Shown here: piece by piece, positions 1-9,593 of the stretch
How the letters are laid out: each line of letters starts with the position of its first letter
How positions within the stretch are numbered: position 1 is the stretch's first letter
Source of the DNA: Lawsonibacter hominis
Lineage (GTDB): Bacteria; Bacillota; Clostridia; Oscillospirales; Oscillospiraceae
Direction: 5' to 3'
DNA length: 64,000 nt
NCBI RefSeq assembly: GCF_014287895.1
Contig: NZ_JACOPP010000001.1
Coordinates: 248,001-312,000, forward strand
The notes under the pieces: model-generated
What the model was told of the DNA's origin: nothing
Databases searched by the model: none
Seen by the model: only the letters and a program-made list of their open reading frames with translations
Program-made: the position numbers and the translations under genes

Positions 1-3000
1 AACGATTTCTTATCCTTATCGTCTCCGCCGGCTCCGCGCACCAGGCTTTGGGCCGCACAATACACCCCGAGCGCCAGCAGGCCCGTTCCGGTCAGTCCCG
101 CTGAGATGTGGTCAATAGCGTCGGCTCCGCTCAGGTTTCCCTGCTTCACCTGGTACAGGTCCCAGGTCATCCCCTTCAGCAGACCGGCCGGGCTGTACTC
201 CAGCCCCCGGGCCAGAATGTTGGCCGGGGTCTTTCGGAAGGGGAGCACCCCCTCCATAATGGTACTCACGCCCTTTTTCACCGGATTCTTCCCGCGATAC
301 CGCCCCAGATCGCTGATGGTCTGCGACAGGACGTTGGTGTCCCGGTAGGTAGCCTTCTGCGCCTCCTGTACCGCATAGGCTCTGGCCGAATCCATCCCCT
401 TCCCGGAGGCGACCTGCTCCGCTGTGATGTGGTTGGCCTTGCAGTATTGCGCCATCGCCCAGGCGTAGTGGGGGCGCGAAAACCAGACGTCCTCCGCATC
501 CAGCGCCTTGCTGTTGGCTTTCCGGTATGTCTCAAGGGCTTTGCCCCTGAAGATGCGCCTGCCCTGCTCAATGTACTGGTTGGCGTTGGAAAAGTCGCTG
601 TACTTTCCGCCGCCCAGCGCGGCATCCTGTGCGTTGACATAATCGCCCCACGCCGCTGAGACCAGGGCCCGGTCGGCCCTGCTCAATCCAACCGCTCCCT
701 TGGTCCGGTTCAGTGTCCCGCCGGATACCCGGCCAACCGCCGCCTCGATGGCAGTGGCCGTCAGATCCTTGACCGCAACCACGGGTGCGAACCCGGCATT
801 TCCGACGATATTTCTCACATGGGTCCTCGGGTTGCCCAGCATGGCCAGATAGCGCCATGCGTTCCACTTGTCCACGAACCGGGACGGCATCTGCCTGCCA
901 ATATCCCGGTAAATGTCCTTCAGCACATTGTCCCGCGCCTTCTGGTCCCCTGCCTGCAGAAGCCGCTGTGCAAGCTCCGGGTCGACCTTCAGCTCCGGCC
1001 TGCCTTTCCCGCCATAGCGCTCGTTCAGTTCCTCCTGAAGGTTCTGCACGCTCCGCTGCACCGCGTAGAGCTGCCCCTCCGGGGACATGCTCTTGAGGAT
1101 ACGGGTGGCCTGCACCGCCTGGGCCGCATTCCGCTGATGGCCAACCATCTTCGTGAGTACGGTCATGGCGGATCGGATGTCTCCGGCGTTGGCCGCCGCG
1201 TTATACAGACACCAGCCGGTGGCCGTGTTCGCCTTGGACACCTCGCCCTTTCCCACGGACTCAGACCACTCCGCCAGGGCAGTGGCGTAGCCCTTGTCCC
1301 GAATCGTATTCTCAGCGTCTGCGAGGGCGGTCTTATCCGTGTAGGTCTCGTAGGAGAACACGCCGGTGGCCGTCAGTTCCTCTATGTTCTGCACGGCGGC
1401 ATCCGGCGTCGCCCCGGCCTCCAGGACGGTCCGCACCGTCTGGGAGACCTTCCGGTCGTCCGCTGTTTTTTGGGGGACCCGGACCGTCCGTGCCGGCTTC
1501 TCGCCCGGAGCGATCGCCCCGTACTGCTTCACCATGCCCTGATACACTTCATCCGCCAGCGCACGGATCTCCTGGCGTACCTCCGATTCACTCCTGGCCC
1601 CGTCCTGCACCTGCTTCATCAGGCGGTCGATCTCGCGGGCGAGCTGGTCGGAGCCCTTCAGGCTCCGGCGGATATCCGGGTCTGCGGAATCCTTGAAAAA
1701 CTCCTCCTGAGCTTCAGTGAGCGCTTGCCCCATGCTGTCGGTTTTCATAGAAAATTTGGTGTTGCCTTTTCCGCCGGACTGCATATACTGAGAATACGGT
1801 ACACCTTCTATCTTGACTTTTCCGTCCTGATATGATATCGTACCGATAGAACCAAGAGCGGTTGTATCTGAGGGCAATTGGAGCCCAAGGCCCTGCAGCC
1901 AGCTTTTGGTTCTATTTTTATCCGGATCGAGGTAGAGCAGATCACTCTTCTGAACGAAGCCAGCCGGATTCGTGTCCTTCCCGTAGGCGCTGGCGATAAT
2001 GTTCATATCCAGCAATTGCCCGCCTTTATTGGTTGGCTGAAGCTCCAGGATTGCCGTCACGGGGGCTCCGTTGCTGTCCGTGACCTCGCCAAATACGGCG
2101 ATCCGACTGTCGCTGTTCTGGGACTTCAGAACGATGATGGGATTTTCCAGCACACTGGGCACCTGCTTGATGATGTCCATTGTCATTCCTTCGTGCGTCC
2201 GCAGGATCGTTGATACCTTCCTGCTGTGCCAGATGATTTTACGGTCCATAACTCCGATGCCCTTCAAGGCCTCCGATGTTGTGCCAACATCGAAGGTTCT
2301 GTCGGATTTCCCATCCCACTCATCCAGCCGACTGGAGAACTCCGGATTCAGCGAATACCTCACCCCGCCCTCCTGGGCGGTATTTTTCTGCCCCTGCAGG
2401 GCCTCCGCCTGCCGCTCCGCCGCCTTCAGGGCCTGCTCCAGCCGCCGCCCGGCCTGCCGGGCCTGACTTTTGTATTGGCCCGTCAGCCGGTCGGCCAGGC
2501 TGCGGAACACGTCCCTCAGCTTCTCCAGCAGGGTCCGCCTGCCCTGGTTGGCCTGGATGAAGCGCTCCAGCAGCGCCCCGTCCTCCATCAGCCTCCCGGC
2601 ATAGTCGGCGGCCAGCTCATCCATGGCGGCCAGGCTGGTCAGTTCCTGCCCGCCCTTGGCGTACAGCGCCCTCGTCCCTTCCACCTGCTGATCCAAAAAT
2701 TCCGTATCGGCCATCGCGGCCTCCCGGAATGCCCGGTACTCCTCCGGGGCCAGCTCCTGGATACGGTGGGTGATCTCGTGGCCGAACACGGCCCGGACCG
2801 GATTCTGCGCGTCTTTGGCGATGGTGATGACCCCGTTCTCGATCTGGGCATTGGCCGCGGCGCCCGCCACCCGGTCGGCAAACAGCACTTTGACGCCCAG
2901 CCGCCTTGCCACCTCGTTCACCTGCCCGGCCGCCTTCTGGTCCATGGCTCGGGTATGCTCGTCCCACACCAAACCGCTGTCCGCTCCGTAGACGGTGGTA

Positions 3001-5399
3001 AACCCGGCCCTTCGGGCCTCCGCGTCAGCGTCGCTCCGCCCGGCCTCGAATGCAGTGTCACGCTGCGCGTCGGTCAGCACGCGCTCCTGCACGCTGTCCA
3101 GGCTGCGCCCTGCCGCCCCGGCGTTGTAAGCGTGGGAAAAGGCCATGTAATAGTCCGTTTCGTCCACGTCCCCCCGCCAGCCAAGACGATAGGCCGCTGC
3201 CCCGTTCTCTCCAAAGGCGCTCCTCAACTCCGTTTCGCTGAGGGTGGACGGAGTGTCAAAGCCATTTGCCTGTACACGTTCTGCTGCGGGAATAGCTCCG
3301 GTTTGTCCCACGGAATTTTGGGCATACTGGGTATTGCCCTTTGCGGAGGAATCTGCTATAATGGGGGCAGGAGAAGTAGACACTCCCTCTGACGCCCCGG
3401 TGAGCGCACGCCGTTCACCTGTAGGAGGAGCAGTGTCTACTTTCTTTATAGACACGACTTCCTCTGGGGTGAAGTAATACAGAACATTGTCCTGCGCGCT
3501 ATTCGCATTTTCCTGTACCAATCGGACACGCATGTCTACCTCATGTGGCGCGCCGTCGATGTAGACTGTAGTTTTCAAGTGATCGATTCCATTGATCTGA
3601 GTTCTGTTCTTTCGGTCCCCCTGGCTGTCAAACCAAACTCCGTTATTGGCAATGCGCTCAATGTTGTCCAGAATGATGATGCTTTCGGGCTGGACAGCAT
3701 TTCCGTCTGCCGGAGAAAGCATCTTATTCAGCGAAGCCCTTGTGATCTTTAACACATATTCTTCGCCATTGCGAATAACATTGCTGGCAGGGATATAGGC
3801 CGCACTGTTCTGATCCAAGCCAAGGCGCACTCGTGCTCTGGAAATGGCGTCCTTGCGCAGCGCGTTCCCTGTCTTTGGAAGCACACCGCCGTTCATGTCC
3901 GCTACTGTCTGCATAGACAAATTGATGATGGGGACAGTAGGCATTTCCACATTCTCCGGCTTCACTGCACGATAAGCCCCCGTCTCACCAGTAGAGGCGG
4001 TTTTATTTTTCCCTGCCGCCTCCACAGCGTCCGCAGGAGCGGCGCCGTCCTCCTGAACGGCCATACGCCCGGTCGGAAGCAGACGGGGCCCGGCGTCTGC
4101 GCCTGCGCCTTCGATCGGCAGACGATTGAGGTCTTCTGCTACCCGGCCCGGCTGCCTAAGGCGGCTGTTGTGCGCATCGGCTACCGCATTCAGGCCGGAT
4201 ACAACACCAGTCTGTGCCCCGCCCAGCACACCTCCGACCGCCGCGCCCATCGCAAACTCGTTCAGCGCCCGCTTCGGGTTTACAATGGCGTCCTCGCTCG
4301 TCAGGGAGAAGTTCTCTTTGGAGCGGTCGTATACGCCCTTCTGCGTGATACCGGTCACGATGCTTTGCAGAACTTCCTCCTTGCCCTCGTCCAGCATGCT
4401 TTTGACCCAATTTCCGACCGCCCGGACGCCTCCGCTTTTTACCTGGTCCGGGAGCACCTCCAGGCCGCCGCTGATCTCAATGCCCGCGTTAAGCGCGGAA
4501 GAGATCAGGGCAGTCGCCGTCGCCTCCAGGTCGCTCGCCCCGTTTGCCTTGGCCTTTTCATAGTCCGTTCCGGCCGTCTGCAGGTAGGAGGACCAGTAAA
4601 GCGGGTTCTTGATCATTTCGCTGACTGCGTTGCCGACGGCCCCGGCGATGCCGGAATTTGCGGCGGCAGACGCCGCCTGCAGTCCCTGCGTCGTTCCCTG
4701 CGCGGCCAAAGACGTACCGGCGGACATCAGTGCAAGAACTGCATTCGGCAGCGCGGCGACGGTACCGGCCCCGACCTCGGCCGCGACCTGCGCGGCACGG
4801 CTTCGGTCGGATACCGAATCCGCCATCCGCTGCCCGAAATACTCGTTTTCCTTCGCGTAGTAGTCATTCAGCCGGGAAAAAGGGTCGTACTCCCCGAGAA
4901 AATCCGTGGGCATAAAGAAATCAAGGGTACTTGCCAGCCCTTTGTTGAACTGGCTCAGCCCGGAAAACACCGCGTTTCTGGCGATCTCCGGAACAGATGC
5001 TTTTTTCTCCGCCTGTTTCTCCGCGGCGGTCGGGAGCCGGACGACGCTCTTCTGCGCCGCCGTGTCCTCCCGCGCCGCCTTTTTTTGCGCCGTCGTGGGC
5101 GGCGTATATGCGGCCTTTCCCTGCGCCGCCGCCCCCAGAGGATTGACGCCGGATGAGAGCAGCGTTTTGGCCGCGTCTGCCGTGGGGGCAGGCGGCTTCC
5201 GGTCGCCCCGCAGGTACTGCGCGTCTGCGCTTTGCGATTTGGCGCTTACGCTGCCGTTCTGCGCCGTCCTCTGCTGCAGGGCCGCCAGACGCGCGCTGAC
5301 CGTTCCGGCCTTCCGGGCTGCGGACTGTTTTTCCGCCTGCCCGCCCCCGGCCGTACCATATTTCCGATTGAGCTCCGCCAGCCGGCTGCTGATCGCCAT
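1..5399 (-). CDS. Large polyvalent phage/ICE protein, 3' end beyond window
   Basis: The reading frame is open for about 1,799 codons from ATG at 5397-5399 (SD GGGAGG just upstream) to the left edge, so the C-terminus is missing. The N-terminus (MAISSRLAELNRKYG) is followed by a low-complexity Ala/Gln/Lys stretch. Residues about 480-640 and 1030-1190 look like domains found in phage mega-proteins; the second resembles the MuF C-terminal/PBECR nuclease-like region. An HEITH zinc-protease-like motif lies at residues 874-878, followed by a coiled, charged segment. A hydrophobic segment sits near the visible end (about 1765-1790). Such giant multi-domain proteins are carried by phages and conjugative elements and are thought to enter the host cell with the DNA. 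The architecture, not one enzyme activity, supports the call. Domain names are from recognition, not a search. Confidence 0.75.
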   Translation of the reverse strand, partial: MAISSRLAELNRKYGTAGGGQAEKQSAARKAGTVSARLAALQQRTAQNGSVSAKSQSADAQYLRGDRKPPAPTADAAKTLLSSGVNPLGAAAQGKAAYTPPTTAQKKAAREDTAAQKSVVRLPTAAEKQAEKKASVPEIARNAVFSGLSQFNKGLASTLDFFMPTDFLGEYDPFSRLNDYYAKENEYFGQRMADSVSDRSRAAQVAAEVGAGTVAALPNAVLALMSAGTSLAAQGTTQGLQAASAAANSGIAGAVGNAVSEMIKNPLYWSSYLQTAGTDYEKAKANGASDLEATATALISSALNAGIEISGGLEVLPDQVKSGGVRAVGNWVKSMLDEGKEEVLQSIVTGITQKGVYDRSKENFSLTSEDAIVNPKRALNEFAMGAAVGGVLGGAQTGVVSGLNAVADAHNSRLRQPGRVAEDLNRLPIEGAGADAGPRLLPTGRMAVQEDGAAPADAVEAAGKNKTASTGETGAYRAVKPENVEMPTVPIINLSMQTVADMNGGVLPKTGNALRKDAISRARVRLGLDQNSAAYIPASNVIRNGEEYVLKITRASLNKMLSPADGNAVQPESIIILDNIERIANNGVWFDSQGDRKNRTQINGIDHLKTTVYIDGAPHEVDMRVRLVQENANSAQDNVLYYFTPEEVVSIKKVDTAPPTGERRALTGASEGVSTSPAPIIADSSAKGNTQYAQNSVGQTGAIPAAERVQANGFDTPSTLSETELRSAFGENGAAAYRLGWRGDVDETDYYMAFSHAYNAGAAGRSLDSVQERVLTDAQRDTAFEAGRSDADAEARRAGFTTVYGADSGLVWDEHTRAMDQKAAGQVNEVARRLGVKVLFADRVAGAAANAQIENGVITIAKDAQNPVRAVFGHEITHRIQELAPEEYRAFREAAMADTEFLDQQVEGTRALYAKGGQELTSLAAMDELAADYAGRLMEDGALLERFIQANQGRRTLLEKLRDVFRSLADRLTGQYKSQARQAGRRLEQALKAAERQAEALQGQKNTAQEGGVRYSLNPEFSSRLDEWDGKSDRTFDVGTTSEALKGIGVMDRKIIWHSRKVSTILRTHEGMTMDIIKQVPSVLENPIIVLKSQNSDSRIAVFGEVTDSNGAPVTAILELQPTNKGGQLLDMNIIASAYGKDTNPAGFVQKSDLLYLDPDKNRTKSWLQGLGLQLPSDTTALGSIGTISYQDGKVKIEGVPYSQYMQSGGKGNTKFSMKTDSMGQALTEAQEEFFKDSADPDIRRSLKGSDQLAREIDRLMKQVQDGARSESEVRQEIRALADEVYQGMVKQYGAIAPGEKPARTVRVPQKTADDRKVSQTVRTVLEAGATPDAAVQNIEELTATGVFSYETYTDKTALADAENTIRDKGYATALAEWSESVGKGEVSKANTATGWCLYNAAANAGDIRSAMTVLTKMVGHQRNAAQAVQATRILKSMSPEGQLYAVQRSVQNLQEELNERYGGKGRPELKVDPELAQRLLQAGDQKARDNVLKDIYRDIGRQMPSRFVDKWNAWRYLAMLGNPRTHVRNIVGNAGFAPVVAVKDLTATAIEAAVGRVSGGTLNRTKGAVGLSRADRALVSAAWGDYVNAQDAALGGGKYSDFSNANQYIEQGRRIFRGKALETYRKANSKALDAEDVWFSRPHYAWAMAQYCKANHITAEQVASGKGMDSARAYAVQEAQKATYRDTNVLSQTISDLGRYRGKNPVKKGVSTIMEGVLPFRKTPANILARGLEYSPAGLLKGMTWDLYQVKQGNLSGADAIDHISAGLTGTGLLALGVYCAAQSLVRGAGGDDKDKKS

Positions 5400-5414
5400 T
5401 GCGTTCCCTCCCGT

Positions 5415-5720
5415 TTACTTGTCCAGCCCGAGCCGGTCCAGGATGTATTCCTGTCCAAACACAGAGATCTGTCCGGCCTGCGCCCGTTCCACCAGATAGT
5501 TCACAATCTCTCCGGTGGTCGCCCCATTGTCGTACTTGCGCCGGGCGTTCATCCACACGCTGTCGTATCCCGGCCCCTTGTCTGCGGCCTTCACCCAATT
5601 CTCATAGTCTTTTGTCAGCCCGGAAACGTTGGTAAATCCGTACTTTTTGTAGTTGTTGGAAATATAGCTGCTGGGATTCCCGCTGGAGTACGCGTCGGAG
5701 AACAGCCCGTCGTAATCCAT
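5415..5720 (-). CDS. Small phage-associated hypothetical protein
   Basis: A 101-residue protein (start MDYDGLFSDAYSSG, end DRLGLDK) lies 15 bp upstream of the polyvalent protein on the same strand, so the two are probably co-transcribed. The chosen ATG (5718-5720) has GGAG about 9 bases upstream. The frame stays open further upstream, but that part is antisense to the transposase fragment and is not native coding. The gene may therefore have lost a 5' portion when the insertion sequence landed, or this ATG may be the true start. The protein is polar and Tyr/Asn-rich with no recognised domain. Its linkage suggests a structural or packaging accessory role in the mobile element. Confidence 0.55.
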   Translation of the reverse strand: MDYDGLFSDAYSSGNPSSYISNNYKKYGFTNVSGLTKDYENWVKAADKGPGYDSVWMNARRKYDNGATTGEIVNYLVERAQAGQISVFGQEYILDRLGLDK

Positions 5721-5753
5721 ATGCGCCCGCTCCATTTGCCGCAGCCTGTACAA

Positions 5754-6458
5754 ATGAACGTCAAGAAAATCCAGCGTCTCATGCGGAAATATGGCCTGTC
5801 CTGTCCAATCCGCAAAGCCAATCCTTACCGCCGGATGGCAAAGGCACTGAAAACCAACAATGTCGCTGGGAATCTCCTGAATCGGGAGTTTACGGCGCAT
5901 GGGGCCAGAAGCATGCTTCTCACAGATATCACATATATTCCTTATAACGGAACGTTTTGCTACCTTTCGACGATTTTGGATGCATACACGAAACAGGTTT
6001 TATCCTATGCGGTCAGCACTTCCCTTGAATTGGATTTCGTGCTGGAATGCATAAACCTGTTGGTTGAAAAGCATGGCGTTTCGCTCAATGCAAAAACGCT
6101 GATTCACAGCGATCAGGGCTTTCATTACACCAGCTATCGGTTCATCCGGCTTCTGAAGGATCATGCTCTGCGCCAATCCATGTCTCGCCGGGGAAATTGC
6201 TGGGACAACGCGCCGCAGGAAAGCTTTTTCGGGCACATGAAAGATGAGATTGATTTATCTGGCTGTACCGCATTTGAGCAGGTCAGAGCGATTCTTGACG
6301 ATTGGATCGACTATTACAACAATGACCGTTACCAGTGGCAGCTTGCAAAATTATCTCCAAATGAATTTTACACGTACCTCACTACAGGCGTTTATCCTCT
6401 GCCAGGCAAACCGCCTGTGCATGATGAATCGCTTCTGACCAGATCTATGGTCACATAA
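5754..6458 (+). pseudogene. IS3-family (IS150-like) transposase OrfB, 5'-truncated
   Basis: The frame from ATG 5754 gives 234 residues matching the C-terminal catalytic part of IS3-family OrfB. The DDE residues are visible in TDITYIPYNG, IHSDQGFHYTS and NCWDNAPQESFFGHMKDE, and the end DYYNNDRYQW...LSPNEFYTYL is characteristic. Intact OrfB is about 270-290 residues and needs an upstream OrfA for frameshifting. Both the OrfA region and the OrfB N-terminus are absent: similarity begins abruptly near 5750, inside the phage-like gene region. This is a remnant unlikely to transpose on its own. It lies opposite in strand to the flanking phage genes. Confidence 0.9.
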
Positions 6459-6514
6459 CAACTCTCATGTTTTTGGTATTTCATTGTGTCCTTGACTTTG
6501 GGTACACTTTAGAC

Positions 6515-6634
6515 ATGGATTATCCATATCTGGGTTTCCCGTATCTGGACAAGCCGTATTCGGATCGTCCACATACGGGAAACCCGTTTGGTGAGATGGA
6601 GCATCGCGTAGATGACATATTTTCGGAGGTCTAA
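6515..6634 (+). pseudogene. C-terminal remnant with Tyr-Pro repeats (replication-initiator-like tail)
   Basis: A short frame from ATG 6515 encodes 39 residues with a repeated aromatic-Pro pattern (MDYPYLGFPYLDKPY, then SDRPHTGNPF) and ends with DIFSEV. From memory this resembles the repeat-bearing tails of replication initiator/DnaD-like proteins on clostridial plasmids and conjugative elements. The frame is open back toward the transposase stop without a good start, so it is best read as the 3' stump of a gene disrupted by the insertion sequence. No database check was possible. Confidence 0.35.
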
Positions 6635-6686
6635 AAAAGTGTTGTTTTCTGAGAAAAAAGCCACTTCTGTGCCACTTTGACACGCT

Positions 6687-6702
6687 GGGTGATAAATCAC
6701 CC
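6687..6702. repeat. Short inverted repeat after the remnant ORF
   Basis: GGGTGAT and ATCACCC form a 7-bp stem with an AA loop. It lies about 50 bp after the remnant stop codon and is followed on the plus strand by CTCTTTTT, so it may be a weak terminator for plus-strand transcription. Confidence 0.4.
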
Positions 6703-6788
6703 GTGTCCTCTTTTTAACGGGCAATACAAAAAGAAAAAAGAGGCTTTTTCAACCCCAATCGGTACATTTATTTTGGACATTAAGAAAA

Positions 6789-6814
6789 GGGCGGCTGCTT
6801 CAAAACAGCCGCCC
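6789..6814. terminator. Hairpin GGGCGGCTG/CAGCCGCCC
   Basis: A perfect 9-bp GC-rich stem with an 8-base loop. A-rich tracts flank it on the left, giving a T-rich run on the minus transcript. It is terminator-like, most probably stopping minus-strand transcription before the mobile-element remnants. Confidence 0.5.
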
Positions 6815-7297
6815 TAAAACAGGGGGATATACAAGATAATTTTCTGTTCGGATGCCCACAAGTCCTTGATATTACTGGGGTTTTCAAAAAGTTCTATATC
6901 GCCACTCATACCACTCGTCGTACGCCCATTTTGCTGCTCCTCACTTCCAAATCGAACCCACTTCGTTGGACATCGATTTTGCGGCCGACCTCCAGGCGGT
7001 TGTTTTTCTTTTGGGGTTCCGCCGCTGCGCGGAGTCCCTGCCCTACCGGTCCCTAAAGTTGACCGGGAGAGTCAGTTCAAAACATCCTTCTTGGCGCAGC
7101 TCCCCGTCTGATGGCGAGACTTCTCAGCCGCACGTGGTTGTCTTTCGCTTCCAAACCGCCCCTGGCCTTTGAGGCTGATTTGAGGTGCGGTATCCATATG
7201 GTATTGGGACAGGACATAAAATCAAATCGGCACAGATACCGCTGGAAAATCCCCAGCAGCATCCCAGCCTGCTGTCCTTCAGCTTTCCGACAACCGG

Positions 7298-7341
7298 ACA
7301 GCCCCGTTTTATCTGCTGCACAGCAGATAAAACGGGGCTGT
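7298..7341. terminator. 21-bp perfect palindrome downstream of the MBL gene
   Basis: The arm ACAGCCCCGTTTTATCTGCTG is repeated in inverse orientation with only a 2-base loop. It starts 4 bp beyond the MBL hydrolase stop codon and is the obvious transcript end of the regulator-MBL pair. There is no long U-tract, so it may act mainly as a 3' mRNA stabiliser or as a bidirectional block at the island boundary. Confidence 0.65.
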
Positions 7342-7344
7342 ATC

Positions 7345-8052
7345 CTATCCCCGGTGCCCGCAATAGATCGCCGCGCCGTTATGTTCATAAAGGTTCCGGG
7401 CATGGCCGCCGTAGGGTTCGAGCTCCGTCCCGGTCAGACTGCCTTCCTGCACACACGTACAGCAGCAGATCAGCGCATGGATCTGCGCGACGGGCTGTTC
7501 CGCCTTGCCATGGGCGGCATAGATAATATCGTAATCCCGGCTCCACTCCTGCAGGCGGCGCAGGCTCTCCAGATATTCCCTCAGCGAGGCCCCCGGCAGG
7601 CAGAGAAAAATGGGGCGGTCGGAGACGTTGTCTCCGCCGAACAACAGCCGCCTGTCCCGCTCCAGCAAGACGATGCTGCCCGGCGTATGGCCCGGGGTCT
7701 CCCGCACCTCCAGCGTCCTTTGTCCCAGCTCCAGCCGGTCCCCCGCCTGCAGCGGACGCAGATGCTCCGCGCCGCATCCGCTGTTCCGGCAGATCTCCGG
7801 CCAGTCTGCTGGATGGGCCAGCACCTGCGCAAACTGCCTGTTGGCTCCCACATGGTCCATATGGCCATGGGTATTCACCACCGTCAAAGGCCCCGGCCAG
7901 AGTTCCTCCACCTGGCGCATCAGCGCTCCGCCGCCGAAGCCGGTGTCAATCAGCGCCGCGCGCGTTTTTCCCCGGACCAGGAACATGCGCACAGCCCCTT
8001 CTTCTATCGCCGTAACGCCGTTTCCCATCTCCACGATCCGGTAGGGGTTCAT
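7345..8052 (-). CDS. MBL-fold metallohydrolase
   Basis: A 235-residue single-domain metallo-beta-lactamase-fold protein. The metal-binding signature HGHMDH is in VNTHGHMDHVGAN near residues 60-70. A second His is in ETPGHTPGS, an Asp in GGDN and a further His in AAHGKAEQP, matching the glyoxalase II-like two-metal site. It probably hydrolyses a (thio)ester, lactone or similar small substrate in the cytosol. Its start overlaps the stop of the sigma-54 regulator by 4 bp (ATGA), so it is translationally coupled to that regulator and probably acts on a ligand or intermediate of the same pathway. The C-terminal 30 residues are Cys-rich (CCCTC), which is unusual. Substrate unknown. Confidence 0.85.
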   Translation of the reverse strand: MNPYRIVEMGNGVTAIEEGAVRMFLVRGKTRAALIDTGFGGGALMRQVEELWPGPLTVVNTHGHMDHVGANRQFAQVLAHPADWPEICRNSGCGAEHLRPLQAGDRLELGQRTLEVRETPGHTPGSIVLLERDRRLLFGGDNVSDRPIFLCLPGASLREYLESLRRLQEWSRDYDIIYAAHGKAEQPVAQIHALICCCTCVQEGSLTGTELEPYGGHARNLYEHNGAAIYCGHRG

Positions 8053-9554
8053 TCGATCTCCTCCTCTGCCAGATGGATGTTGTACTTCTGTGCCTTGCGG
8101 TAGAGCGAGGATGGGAAAATTCCCAGCATTCGTGCCGCCTGGCGGGCGCTGCTGGTCTGCCGCAGGGCATCCTGAATCAGCTGTTTTTCATAGTTGTCCC
8201 GCAGTTCGAATAGCGTCCCGCCGGCGGCTGGCGATTCCCCGGCCGGATGCAGGCGGGAGCCCGTCGGCGTATCCTGCTGGCTGAACTGGAGCACCCGCGC
8301 CAGCTGCTCCAGGCTCATTTCATTGCCCTCCTCCGAGCAGATGACATAATACTCAATCACATTCTGCATCTCCCGGACGTTGCCCGGCCAGTCATACTGC
8401 TCCAGCACCCGGCAGATATCCGTCGGCAGCGTTACCGCGCGGCTGTACTTTTTCCCATACATCTCCAGAAAGTAGTTGGCCAAGCCCAGGATGTCCTCCC
8501 TCCGCTCCCGCAGGGGCGGCACCCGCACGGGGAACACGCTGAGCCGATAGTACAAGTCCTCCCGGAAGGTCCCCTCCTGCATCCGGTACTTCAGATTGGC
8601 GTTGGTGGCGGCAATGACGCGCACGTCCAGCTTGACAGGGGTGCTGCATCCGATCCGGTAGAGCTCCCCCTGCTGAAGCACCCGCAGCAGCTTGGGCTGC
8701 AGCTCCAGCGGAAAGTCTCCGATCTCATCCAGCAGAATAGTCCCATGGTTGGCCACCTCGAACAGGCCGATCTTCCGGGCGTTGGCCCCGGTAAAGGCCC
8801 CTCTCTCATAGCCGAAAAGCTCCGCCTCCAGCAGATTGGGTGGGATGGCCGCGCAATTGATCTTCACGAAGGGCTTGTCCTTGCGCCGGCTCATGCCATA
8901 GATGCAGTCCGCCACCACCTCCTTGCCGGAGCCGGACTCTCCGGTGATCAGGATGGTGGCATCTGTGGGCGCAGCCTTGCGGATCAGGCTGCGGATCTCC
9001 CGGATGGCCGGATTTTTACCCAGCAGGCTCTGGAGGGCGTCCTCCCCCTCGACGATGCGTACCGACTCCTTTTTATTCATCAGCTTGCGCAGTTCCCGGT
9101 AGCGCTGATAGATCAGCTCCTCCGTGCTGAGGGTAATGACGATGTGCCGCAGTTCTCCGTCTGGGCCAAAGATAGGCACGCCGGAGACGATACGGCCGTT
9201 GCTCAGCTCCAGGCGGCTGCCGTCGTTGCCGAAGGTCACCGCCTGCTGCCGTTCCATGACCTGGAGGCTGATTGGTTCCTGAAACGGCTCTGGCTTGCCC
9301 AGCGCCTCGCTGGCCCGCAGGCGGGTCTCCTGGGCGTACAGGTCGTTCATGTAGGTGATATGGCCCTGTCCATCGGTGATGCAGAGCGCCTGCCCGGAAT
9401 TCTCACAAAATTCCCGGATATCCACGCGTTCGGACAGTGCCTGCTGAAATTCCCGCTCCAGCTGCTCCAACCGGCCCAGCCGGGCAGCGTCCCCCGTCTC
9501 CTTCAGCTCCTGCTTCAACTGTTCCAGCGTCTTTTCCCAATTGTTTTCCTGCAC
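8049..9554 (-). CDS. Sigma-54-dependent enhancer-binding regulator (PAS-AAA+-Fis)
   Basis: A 501-residue activator of RNA polymerase-sigma54. A coiled N-terminal segment is followed by a PAS-like sensor (about 45-170, including ITDGQGHITYMNDLYAQET). The AAA+ domain has Walker A GESGSGKE, the sigma54-contact loop GAFTGA and Walker B ILLDEIGDF. A C-terminal Fis-type HTH (QAARMLGIFPSSLYRKAQKYNI) follows. I chose GTG at 9554 because AAGGAGG lies 8 bases upstream; the in-frame ATG at 9635 precedes the -10 box and is not credible. There is no receiver domain, so it should sense a ligand through PAS. It is the only enhancer-binding protein in the window and the candidate activator of the three -24/-12 promoters at 28.2 and 32.8-33.0 kb. 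Confidence 0.93.
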   Translation of the reverse strand: MQENNWEKTLEQLKQELKETGDAARLGRLEQLEREFQQALSERVDIREFCENSGQALCITDGQGHITYMNDLYAQETRLRASEALGKPEPFQEPISLQVMERQQAVTFGNDGSRLELSNGRIVSGVPIFGPDGELRHIVITLSTEELIYQRYRELRKLMNKKESVRIVEGEDALQSLLGKNPAIREIRSLIRKAAPTDATILITGESGSGKEVVADCIYGMSRRKDKPFVKINCAAIPPNLLEAELFGYERGAFTGANARKIGLFEVANHGTILLDEIGDFPLELQPKLLRVLQQGELYRIGCSTPVKLDVRVIAATNANLKYRMQEGTFREDLYYRLSVFPVRVPPLRERREDILGLANYFLEMYGKKYSRAVTLPTDICRVLEQYDWPGNVREMQNVIEYYVICSEEGNEMSLEQLARVLQFSQQDTPTGSRLHPAGESPAAGGTLFELRDNYEKQLIQDALRQTSSARQAARMLGIFPSSLYRKAQKYNIHLAEEEIE

Positions 9555-9593
9555 AGGACGGCCCTCCTTCAAAGCGTATTGAAAGCAGGGCCT

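Larger units (their letters stand above)
6635..7344. other. Non-coding/decayed junction region
   Basis: About 700 bp separate the mobile-element remnants from the MBL gene. Two hairpins and one long palindrome are listed separately. Short open frames exist on both strands (for example antisense around 6821-6960 and 7077-7403), but none has a convincing start, SD or family resemblance. The stretch looks like a mobile-element boundary. No attachment-site duplication could be identified because only one side of the element is in the window. Confidence 0.5.

Noticed and set aside
6900..7080. A tRNA or integrase attachment site
   Set aside because: A GGTTCGAT-like stretch on the minus strand suggested a T-loop, but no acceptor or anticodon stem could be folded around it.
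7077..7403. Antisense ORFs over the palindrome near the MBL gene
   Set aside because: They are low-complexity, lack SDs and cross the hairpin; no family resemblance.
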